A stretch of DNA of 64,000 nucleotides from Myoxocephalus aenaeus. Taxonomy: Eukaryota; Chordata; Actinopteri; Perciformes; Cottidae. The DNA lies in NCBI GenBank assembly GCA_038501785.1, contig JBAMJR010000009.1, forward strand, positions 7,228,501 to 7,292,500, read 5' to 3'. Each line of letters starts with the position of its first letter. The first letter of the stretch is position 1. The position numbers and the translations under genes are program-made. The notes under the pieces were generated by a model. That model searched no databases. It saw only the letters and a program-made list of their open reading frames with translations, and was not told where the DNA came from. Of this stretch, positions 1 to 11,400 are shown in pieces.

Positions 1-3000
1 TTTATGTCATCAGACGTACCCCGAGGCTAAAGCTCACATGGGCTCTGAGTTACTGTCTCCACCGCTGTCATGCCCCTCCTGCCCCTCCCTGGCAGTTCCC
101 TAATGGAAACCAGCTGCCAAATGTTGAGCAACAGCCCAGAGAGAGAGAGAGAAAGAGAGAGCACAATAGACAGTAAGGGCATGAGAAGCCGCACAGGACA
201 ACTTGCCAATGTTCCCTTAGCTTAGCATGCTACGGAGGATATGAGCTCAGGGGCCAAACTTTCAGCTCGGCAGACAATTTGCTTTTTCTGTTTTGCTCTA
301 AAGTTGTAATCGATAAGATTTCTCATCATATTAAATCCATTTTGGTCCTATTTATTGCCATTTTCTTTCCCTGCATCCTGATCATTTGATCATGATCATC
401 ACTGTTACCGTGAGATTGCGTGGCGATTCCTTGCAGCCAACTGTTTGTTTGTCCCCACTGTAAACGGATACAAGTGTGTGGAGGGTGCAGGGATGTTTGG
501 GCGTGTAGGTCATCTCTAAGCAGGAAACTGGAGTTCTCGTCCTGTCACAGACCTGCACCTGGTTTTTGTTGTGCCGCCGCACCGGCGACAACCTTGGTCC
601 ATTCTCGTGAACACTCAGGAACACCTTGAGGTTATTTCTTAAAATATGGCACAAGCATCCACACTGATTAGATTTTTGAGGTCAAAGGTCACTGTGACTT
701 CACGTCTGTCCCGTTTTGTGATATGGGGGAAAGCATTAAACATATTTCTTAAAATTTAGCACAAACGTCCACATGGCCTCAGTGATGATGAAACAAATGT
801 GGTGGTTAAAGGTCACTGACACCTCACAAAACATAGTTTGGGCCTTAACTCAATATTCCATATGATAATTATGACAATTTCACACAAATGTCTCATGATG
901 ATGAAGTGATGATGTTTTGGACAGACATGGATTTCCTAGACGTAACCATGCCTATTAGTTGCCTAATAGTAACGTAACCATAATGTATTTGCCATAACCA
1001 GGTTCTTTCGCTAAAGTTTTGAGGGATTTTGTGGAAAGGAAAAACTTTAAATACACTGGCATTTGACGTAAAGAAAATATCTTAATCTGGGGTTCTGCAG
1101 AGTTGAACAGTATTAAAGTTATTGTCGCGTAAAAGTGTTGCTATCATCAACTCTATCTGAGCAAAACCATTCAAAATGCTTAACTTTCAAGCAAGATCTT
1201 GCTTGCCAGATTGTGTGATTGCATGGTTTTCGCAAAACTTTTTTGTTGCAGTGTTGAAGTCATCTCAGTCATCTGAGAACCTTGTATGATGTATGTGCTC
1301 GCTGCCAATGGCTACAAATGAGTAGAACAAGATGCCAGGCCGTAGATAAACTACAACTCTATCCTTTTACAGAAATGTTCCGTGGCACTGTGACTGTAAT
1401 TATGTGGCTGCTTTGGATGCTTTTGGGGTTGATTTGTGTCCATTGGCCCCATAGGACTGAACCGGAGAGCCTTGATTCTTGGCTATATGGTGACTTTGTT
1501 CAAAGTTGATCTGTATTAAGAAACATCCTGGGAAAATAGAGAATGTAGAGGTATTCAATCCCCAAACTTGGCAGCGCAATTTAATCCTTTTTTAATTTAT
1601 TTTTCTGTTGCACCGTGTTTATTTCTCAATGTCTGAGTTTTCTGAAGTTACGGTCCCCGGAGGGGAGGCCTCGCCCCCGCAGCCAGACTGTCTTTGTGCA
1701 GTTATTGAGTTAGGATGAAATTCTCATGACCCTGGATCTGTCCCATCTTGAGGATGTTCGGAGGAGTTAGCATGACTAAATCCAGCGTCTGAACCCCTCT
1801 TCAAGGTCAATATAAATACAGCAGCCAGTTGCGAGGCAAAGCGGAAATGAGATTCCAGCTTTACCACCTAATCCACTTAATTCTCCCTCTCTGGGAAAAC
1901 TCTGTCGGCGGGCAGATGTACATAAACACACACACACACACACACACATTTAAAAGTAAACTTAATAAAACATCATTCTAGAGATACAACAGTCATAGAG
2001 ACCCCACGCACACTGCAGAGAGAGGGCACGGCCACAGTTTTGGGAGCTCCATGACCAGAGGGTGTGTTGACTTTGGACAGCACTCAGCTGTAGAGCCAAA
2101 TCCTGTTTTTGTGCTCGATTACCAGCTGCATTTTGTTGGGCTCTGTTTCGCAGAGATAGAGCCTTATGCTGTATCCCATAAGCATCCAGTCAACGCACAG
2201 GAAGTCCACTGACAAATGCTGAGAAGAGGCAGCTTCACATGGAAACAGAGAGTGGCTGTATATAATGTGTTGAATGTCATCTTTGTTCTCCCCTGTGGTG
2301 AGCATAGTGGGAGGGCCACAGAAATAGTTCACATTACTGAGTGTGCTCACAGTTGGCAGACGGCTGCAAATGTCAATTGTTTAAATTCCCATGATAGTTA
2401 AGGGTTTATTAAAGTAACCACTATGTTTTAAATCCCTATTCCGATTTCGTATTACAACTCTACCCCCCAAGGGAAATAGGTCTTAAATGAGTAGTTTAAT
2501 GTTTTTGAGTAGGAACACTTGCTGACTGAGAAGAGAAGATTGATATCAAGCGTATGGCTGTGTGTTCAGTACCTGGCTGGAGTAGAGGCTAGTTAGCCTA
2601 GCTTACAAACTGAGGAGGAGCTCTGTTCAATGTTAAAGCAGAGACACATCAGAAAGGAGACACTGAGAGACAATCTTCTGTATTTGTGTGTCACTAAACC
2701 CTTTAGGAGACTAGCGTCAGCTCCTGAATCTGTTAACTTCAATGGAAGAAGTGAAGAGGATTATGTTGCCCTATAGCCACCAAAGTAAATATTGGACCCA
2801 TTTTTCACAAACTCCCATATCTGAACATTCTGACACAAAAAATGACACGATGCAAGACAAGCTAAAAATGTTAACACCTTACAGTTTGTATAGCGAAACT
2901 TGTAAGGAAACATTATTAGCCTATGTTCGGTGTTAAGGTACATAGTAACATTAGCATTAACTTTGTATTGTTCCTTGGATACTCAAAGAACGCCAATTAC

Positions 3001-4267
3001 TAGCTCTGTTTTGGTCTCCACCGACTCCTGAGACACATATCTTTTTCTTTAGCTGCTGAATGCTCCATTATGTTCATCAGCTAGCCTCTACTGTTTCTTT
3101 CTGCTCTCTGTTGCTGAGCATATAGCGTATTGTGGGTTTATCAGAGCTTTTCTACTAACAATGTAGCTGGAAAGTATTGGGTAGAGTATTGGGCTCCTAA
3201 AATTGTCCTTACATTCCGGTTTATGTTCAGGTTAAATGAATGAGATACCACATTAGTTTTAGAAGACTCTGAACTTAACTTTAGACAGAACCAGGCGAGT
3301 TGTTTATCCTTGCTCCCATACTGTATGCTATGCTAGGCGTTAGCCTAAGCTTCATACTAACTGGCAGACGTGAGATTGATATACATTTTCTCATCTCACT
3401 TTTGGAAAGTAAGAAACTAGGCGGATTTCTCCCAAAATGTTGACATATTACTTTTAGGTCTGGAGCAAAGGAAAAAGATTACTACATCAAGTCATCCAAA
3501 CATGGGCAGAAAAATGTTATTCCACAAACTGCTGGGTTGTATATCTGAGATGCATGCCTCTCAATTTTGAGGACTCTAGTCTAAAGAGTCCATGTCCTGC
3601 CTCAAGACCATCTGCAGCGTCTCCCCTGACCTTAGCCCACTGCCCTGTGCTCCAGCAGCTGTTTTACCCATTACAGACTGTCACACAGCTAATAGTCCTG
3701 AAGCCATTCAAAACACTTTAAAGTGGCTTTACAAATGGTAAGTAGCTTGGGGTCTCAGTGCTTTTCCCATAAACTTGTGGTTTGGACTACCATTTGGGGC
3801 CAAAACTTGTATTTTTCTTTCCTGCGAGCACCAAACCCGTTTGCATCCTCAGCTGCCTTTTTTTAGGATGTGTTTACACGGAAAGGTTGACACATAAATG
3901 TTTATGTGGTAGTGATGTATGGGTCTGGTATCAGCGCATGTGAACTGTGGGTCAGGGGGAAAGCCACAGGGAGAGAGGGTCTGCAGGAAGAATCAGTGCT
4001 GCTGTTCACGGGTTGTTTTGCATTAGCTGACTACAGAAGCATGTCCTTGTCTAACAGTCCATCTGTGAATAAATCAAAGGAAAAATGTGAATCATAAGTC
4101 ACAGTACTCTTGGTCTGTGGAATGTTCCGTCCTCTGGCCATCCTGGATGCAGCAATGTCCGGCTAACTGAGTGGAAATAAAAAGGTCAAGCTATGGAGTT
4201 CTTACAGACTGCTATTGTACGCATCATTGAATGGTGCTGCTTCAAACGTTAAAAGAGGTTCAAAGGG

Positions 4268-4324
<57 letters not shown>

Positions 4325-4871
4325 GTGGGGGGGTCGTCGCTGCTCTGAACCCTGACATAACACCATCACGAGAAACCGTGTTGAACAAACGTGAGACAGG
4401 ATGCAGGTTTTGAAATGACATTCTGTAAATTGGAGGGAACTGCTGCCATTTCTTCACAACTCACGTCCGTGTTATCTTGAACATTACCCGTGTAAAATTA
4501 TATTTACTCTGCTGTATTAGTGGTACTAGTGCAGCGCCTGTTTTCAACGTGTCTGTTTCTAACGGGCCGATTGCTTGGAATGTGGCGTTAAATTAGTTTT
4601 CAGAAGTAAAATCGCAAAAGAATGCAGCAATTTTCCCGCCGCTCTTGATACACGCAGCAGAGATAAGAAAAAACTGCTCTGTTTCAGTGAGTTGAAAAGC
4701 TTCATCAACTACCCTCTCTGCCAGACCAACCACTGGTTTGGTGACACCCAATTCGCACCACCACTGTGTTACCTCCTTTGGCGATAGATAGTGACTGGAC
4801 AGATGTTTATATGAATGTAAATCTTTCTGATTATTACTTTTAACAGTGAGAATTTTCTGTTCCCCCTGCAG
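1..4871. other. 5' flank or first intron of lama4, no supported exon
   Basis: I see no exon here. The lama4 exon at 4872 starts in phase 0 inside the first LE module, so at least one upstream exon (signal peptide) is missing and this stretch is probably intron. Visible content is a (CA)n run near 1929-1947, a 52-bp (TG)n at 4271-4322, and dispersed-repeat-like text with recurring TTAGC/AGCCTAGC around 2590 and 3300. A hydrophobic ATG frame at 1375-1509 was considered and rejected. Confidence 0.5.
4271..4322. repeat. (TG)n microsatellite
   Basis: Uninterrupted TG dinucleotide run of about 52 bp. It sits right after a 28-bp unique segment that recurs at 5561. Confidence 0.95.
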
Positions 4872-7800
4872 GTATGTGCAAAGGGATTTTTCCTGAGTGA
4901 GCAAAACATATGTTTGCCATGTAACTGCAAGGGCCACGCAAACTACTGCGAAGACATCACTGGCGTGTGTATAGTAAGTTTCCCCCACGTTCATTTTCTC
5001 CGTATCAGACTGAACAAATCACTTCTTCTCACTGCTTCTATCATCCTCCTTTTCAGAACTGCAAGGACCACAGTACAGGGGACTTCTGTGAAATGTGTGA
5101 AGATGGCTACATGCTGGCTCGCAGCCTGGAAGGACGCCACTCCTGCCGACCCTGCGCCTGCCCCCTCTCCGTCCCCTCCAACAAGTATGCCTGTCTGTTT
5201 TTGTTTCTGCAGCCGCAATACTGCGCGTTGGCAGGCGGTGGGCAATCTCTGACAATACTTTCCCCCTGTGTTTCCGGCCAGCTTCGCAGCGCGCTGTGAC
5301 AAAGGAAGTGGCCTTCTGCGGTGCAAGTGCCAAGAGGGCTACGCTGGACATCTCTGTGAGAGGTCAGTGCTGACGAGGCGTTCAACAACCAATTAAGAAG
5401 TTATACAAAGCAAACGTCTGTGCACATTCAATGAAAACTACAGATTACTGACTGAGTGAGGTAAGATGAATTACGACAGTATTGAAAACATTCAAGCAGT
5501 CCAAGATGTCTTCCAGTAGGTTACAGGGCAAGCAGCCGTAGAATGGCTACAACATGTATCCAAACGTTAAAAGAGGTTCAAAGGGGTATGTGTGTACAGC
5601 AGAAATGTTGCCATTGTGTGCTTGGTGCTAGTGTCAGTCATGTCTCTCTGTACATCATCAATTTACTTTACACCGATGTTCAACAATAGTTTGAGTCAGA
5701 ATGAGTATGTGAATGCAGAGATGGTGATTGGTTCTATAATGGCAGCCTCGGTCCCCCAGAATCCTTTGCTGCAAAATAACAGTTGTGTGTCCATGTGTAA
5801 GAGACAGCTGAACCAACAAGTTGCACCTTGTCTGTAGAACATTTTAAAGTGCCAAATTTGAAATTCATAGCATATCTACGATTGAGGGGTTGCCTCCACA
5901 CGGCTCTCAACATGGCTAGAAGCTAACTGTGTGAGTACAGTGCAGAGTGGCGGCCATTAGCTTGCCAGTTGGGCCACACAAACCGGGACTCGCATGCACC
6001 AATGCACGGCCTGCCGGACCGGCTACGTAAACAAAGGACAGAGAAGCTCGGGTTACAGTTATACTCTGCTCAGGTAGACGTTACTCTACTATACCTTTAC
6101 ATAGTTGTTGGCTGCTATGTCGATGCTCAGAGTATTGAATTTAGAAGCTTTAAAGTCATAATGGAAAACAAAACAAAAAATTTTATTGAATGATTTTATC
6201 CCAAAAGAAATCCTGGGATGCATCGGAAATCAAAGAGAGTCTGCAAAGGTGGGTTTTTAATGACCCTGCCCATCATAGCAGGCAGAGGTATTGTCTCTCA
6301 TCTGCTGTCTCTCTCTCCTCCAGGTGTGCTCCAGGCTTCTATGGCAACCCAATGGCGATCGGTAATTCCTGTAAGCGATGCAACTGCAACAGCAACTCCG
6401 ACCCGAACCTGATCTTCAACGAGTGCCACAACGTGACGGGCCACTGCCAGCACTGCTGGGGAAACACCGGCGGCGCCAACTGCGAGAGGTGTGCCACAGG
6501 TTTCTACGGCGATGCCATCAGTGCCAAGAACTGCAGAGGTGGGAGCAACGAGTTGACTCGTTCGTCCAAGATATGTTTGATGTTAAGGGTAGTTTCCATG
6601 TTCATAGTTTCTGCTTCAGTGAAGGTATTGCAGTTGCTGAGTGTTCTATGAAAGCTGAGCAACTGCTGGCATGTAATGTCACAACATGTTGGGAGTGGGC
6701 ATATGACCCTTATATTTACTTTTCTTCTTAGTTATATCAACATCTTTCCATATCATGTACTTTGTGGTGTGTGTGTCATCCTGAAGCCAAGGTGACAATT
6801 GAGGATCAAGGATTACCGTTTCCCTTTTTGGAGGCCTTGCAAGTCCTAAAATAACCCTTTCCGTCGCGCTCGTGACATCATCTGACCCTTAACGTTCTCA
6901 TTCGGTGATTGTGCCCTGTGTCTGTCGCAGAGTGCGAGTGCAATGAATGTGGCACCTCTTCGTGCGACGACAGGAAAGGAGTGTGCCACTGCAAGCCGGG
7001 TGTCACCGGACGACTCTGTAACCAATGTGAGGTGAGAGGAACCGCGGGACTCTGGTCCAACTGGTAGCGTTACTTCTTCTGAGGTGAAAGATCTAGTACT
7101 GCAAGTTTTTTTGGTTTGTTCTTTTGATGGTTTTAGCTATCATGCATATCGGTAATAGTAACATTATCGCAGCAACATAGTTAAAAAGAAGATCAACGAG
7201 TCCAGAAAACACACAATCAGTCAGACCCAGGTTAGCCAAAATGATTAATTACTGCTTTTGTAGTTGAAGCACTCGAAAGCAAAATTAAGTGTTGGGTCCA
7301 CCCTCTGGTCCCAAACAGTTGAACTCTCTCTTAAAGAGCATAAATGAAAGTCGTCGAAATGTCAGTTGACATGCAGTGGGTGAAAGCAGTTGAAGTGTCC
7401 GTTCCAGCCGAAGCAATAAAAGTCGTTGAAATTTCTACTGAAGTGGAAGTGCTTAAGGTAGCTGTAGTGTTTGCACTTCAAACAGCTGATGTGCATGTCA
7501 TAAATGAAAGATGTTGTCACCTGGAAAACATTATTTGGAGGAGAAGACGGAGTGGTCTGATATCCTGCTTCAAATTTGATTCTGGGCCCTCACCGTATTT
7601 GGGCGTGCAGCCAGTTTTCCTGTGCAATGAGGGATTATCAACCAACATGGCAGGGTGCACTCGATTGATTTCCATCTCCAAATAGAATGGTCTAGATCAT
7701 TTTCAGTGGTTTGTGAGTCTGATGGTCAGAGTGCCCGTATCTGTTTGCTGTAGCAGTGTTACTGTGTTCTCAGATCTCAGTGGTTACTTTAGCGAGAATG

Positions 7801-8379
7801 TTTTTGCATATGTTGTTGCATAACTGATGATGGCCTGAACTACCAAAATAAGACCCCAGCTGTCCTAGACCGGAATCATCCTTTCATTGATGCCGCAACA
7901 ACATTGTTTCTAAATGAACATGAACAGCCAGGTAGCGGAATCTAATTGTGTTTTTTTCACTCATGTAATCTAGGAGGGCTACTTTGGTTTCTCCAGCTGT
8001 CAGGGCTGCCGGAGGTGTGAATGCGGGCCAGCTTCCATTCGCTCCACCTGCCATCCCCTCACCCACAGCTGCCCGTGCCGCCCGGGGGCCGGAGGTCGTT
8101 ACTGCGAGCGCTGCCTCCCAGGCTACTGGGACTACAGCCCCGCCGGCTGCCAGAGTAAGTCATCCGTCCGTCATCCAGCATATCGAAATGATCTCTTGCT
8201 CTCGTAAAAAAAAAAAAACACATTCAATGCAGATAACACTTTCCCAGTGGAAAAGGCTGCGCTGAGTGCTCATGTTCCCACGACCACGGTAGTGCGCATG
8301 ATGTCAGAGCAGCATCTGCCAAGAGCGGCGACCCTGTGGCCGGAGACTCTCTGCTGAGAGCTGGATGACATCACCAATC

Positions 8380-8416
<37 letters not shown>

Positions 8417-11400
8417 CTGCAAACACAATCCCACACAAGAGACGCCACAAGACAGATGCGCAGGCCTCAAGCCAAACTACCATCTGTGGGTCATACTGTA
8501 TGCTTAATAACTGCCCTGACCTGTTTCCAGCTGATTAATTTAGGCTCTCTGATTTACACTCTGTGATGAATTGCATCTGTTTTGGGTATTTTTTCCACAG
8601 AGTGTGACTGTGAGAGCGGCCACTGTGATATGCATACAGGAGAGTGCCTGCTCGAGGCTGCAACAGTCAACCTGTGCAACATCAGTAAGTGGACTGAACA
8701 ACCGTAGCAGAGACTCCACTGTGGCAGTTTTGAAAAGAAAAAAAAGAGTTATAGTTAAAAAGTTATAGCATAATGTCAACTCTGCTGCAATGCTGTAATG
8801 CATTTGCCTTTGGTTTTAGGTTGTGATGAGTGCATTTGGCATCTGATCGGGGACTTGCGAGTGTCCAATAAGACGCTGGACCAGCTGAAAGTCGGAGTGC
8901 TGAACATCTCCACCGGCGCTGCTGCCAACGACCGGCTCAAATACTACAACTACACTGCTCAACAACTGCAGGTACAGACACACATGCAAGAACAAATGCA
9001 GATGTAAATGCAAGAAGAATACAACATGCATTAAAAGACCAATCAGTATTTTTTATATGAAACTCGTGAAAGGTAAGAATTATCGCACACATTTCTTCTT
9101 AGCGCTACACAGATAGTTACCCTCTTTTAGCTCATTGTTTTGGTTTTCTGGCCCACAAATGTAATGTTTGGTCCAGTTCTTGTTTCCTGTCAGCATGCAG
9201 CAGTTTTCAGCAAAACAGCTCTGACTGTACATTACCTACCCAGCACCAAATGAGGGGGAATGTTAGTGACTAGCTAGTGGAGCTATACACAATCATTCTG
9301 GAAACATTCCTTTTCCTTGACATGTACTTCATACTACAAATGAGCTGGTCTGATCAATTAATTAATAATCTGCTTTGCTCCCAGACTCAGTTTCAAGGCT
9401 GGAGAAATGGGTCCTCTTTGATGAAGGCCCAGACTGGGGAGCTGGAGAAGGCCACAGACGCCGTGGTGGTGGACATCAAACAGCTCGGAGAAGCGGTCAG
9501 CAAAGCCATTATCTTTCATTTAAATCACTTTCACCATTTAAGGGAACTTTCTGGATTTAAAAGGCTAAAGAAGTTTAACAATTGTGCATTTTTATCGATT
9601 TGTTTAATCTCTTTGGGTGTGCATATGGCATACATTTTAGCAAAGGTGTGAGTTTTTTTTGGGCGGGGGGAGTCCAACCCCTGCTCCTATAATAAGTCTA
9701 TAGAAAACATTGTTGCCAATATATTCCCATGTGCATCAGATAAACTATTGAATACTCATAATTCCACAAACTGCTTTTCCTCATATCCATACCCTTCTAT
9801 ACAGTATGCCAGTCAGATCCGATGCAATATTTAAACAACATTACATCGCCAACTAGGGCTGTAACTAAAGATCTTTAGAAGCAAGTGACTTCACCCGCTC
9901 ATTGATGTGTCATTGATTTGTTTTTGTGGTGGTTTTCCAGGAGAGTGTGGTGAAGACTCTGGGGAACCAGCTGGATAACGACACGCTGGAGACCCTCACC
10001 CTGGCTGAGCAGCTCAGCACGAACCTCACTGATCTCAACCTCCGCATTGAAGGTACCAAACGGCTCTGGGCTTTAGTCCTATTAGCGTCTCATGCGTCGT
10101 CTGCAATCATGCAGTGGTCCAACTGGAGATAAATAAAAAGTTACTGACTGGGGGTGGATTTTGCAGACTTAAGTGCATAATGCAATCAGGGAGGACCAAC
10201 TCCACCTTTGCTAGTTAAACAGCGCAATCTTGGGCGCAGAATATTGTTTGGATCACACAAGTTAGAAACAACTCAGGCAGCACTGGAATATAATTAGACA
10301 GATAGTATGATACGAATAATATTACCCTATGTTGCCTTATTTTTCTACTGCAACTATGCAGAAATACTTACTTTGAAGTAGCCGACATCGACACTCGCAC
10401 ACAGAAGGTTGACAAAAGAGGTCCACACAAGGCGTAAAAACAGCTTGTGTGGACTCATCACGACAGATTTTGTGGGGAAAAAAACACGTGGGGGAAGCCT
10501 CTGAGTGTGTAGGACATTAACAATTTTACTCTCAAAATGTCCATTGTGAACCCTCCTTACTATCTGAATAATGTGCTGTTTAAATAACAGGAAAATTCTG
10601 AGCCATTGTCTTTGAACCAGGTTTGTATTGGTCCATTGCACAATCTCTTTCTGCTACCTTAAAATAACAATATGCCAACAAAGCTCCTGACCACACCTCA
10701 TTTTAAGACCATGGGTGTACAGATGGGTGCAAGTAAATGTGCTACTTATACAACTGCAACCGTCTGAAACTAACAGTTTGCGCCAGGCGTAAGATAGGGC
10801 CTTAAATATACAGTATCTCATTTTATAAAACCATCTGACCTCTTAGTCTACACTTGCAATCTGGGTCACTTGTGTATTTAGGTTCCTAACTCATCTGTGT
10901 GTGTGTTAACGTATGTGCACAGAGATGATCCATGACTGGGAGCTGTACAGTGTTAAGCAGGATGTGGATCCAGAGGTGGCCAGGCGGAACACTGAGCAGG
11001 CCCATGGAATGGTGACCTGGATGAGGACACTGGATCTGTCCCCACGGGGGCCCATCGCCACTGACGAGTCGACTGAAGCCCATGACTGTGAGGAGATACG
11101 CAGCAGTTCACAAAATCACAAGCGTGCAAACGCAGGCAGATACAGACTCCACATACAATGAGTAATGATGGCAATGAGTCGCACTCACAAAATTGTATCC
11201 AAAATGTCTCTTCAGTAAGCTGAGTGCATGTGAAGGAAAGAGATTGGAGATGCTAGCAGGTTTTTAAAGCTATACTTTAGCACAATGGCTCTTTTTAAGT
11301 AGCTCAGTATTCTCAACAAAAATCTTAACTGAACAGGTCATATTTCCCATGATTACCATCTTAGTTTAGCATGCTAGTTTACACATGGAACATGTCCCAA

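Larger units (their letters stand above)
4872..8684 (+). other. lama4: lama4 short arm: five complete and one truncated LE modules
   Basis: Seven exons encode cysteine-rich laminin EGF-like modules (about residues 1-297 counted from the first exon found). LE1 spans exons 4872-4973 and 5057-5184. LE2 runs through 5282-5362 into 6324-6538. LE3 lies in 6324-6538 and includes SDPNLIF, a stretch shared with the mammalian chain. LE4 is encoded by 6931-7031 and the start of 7974-8154, LE5 by the rest of 7974-8154, and a half module by 8601-8684. LE4 and LE5 resemble the LE modules just before the coiled coil of laminin alpha-5 and have no counterpart in mammalian LAMA4 as I know it, which has three full modules and a truncated fourth. 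The half module matches the mammalian truncated one. Confidence 0.9.

Noticed and set aside
1375..1509. Hydrophobic ATG frame (VIMWLLWMLLGLICV) preceded by an acceptor-like TTTTACAG, considered as the missing lama4 signal-peptide exon.
   Set aside because: No good donor in the phase 0 required by the exon at 4872 follows it, and the residues after the hydrophobic part do not resemble LAMA4. The true exon is more likely upstream of the window.
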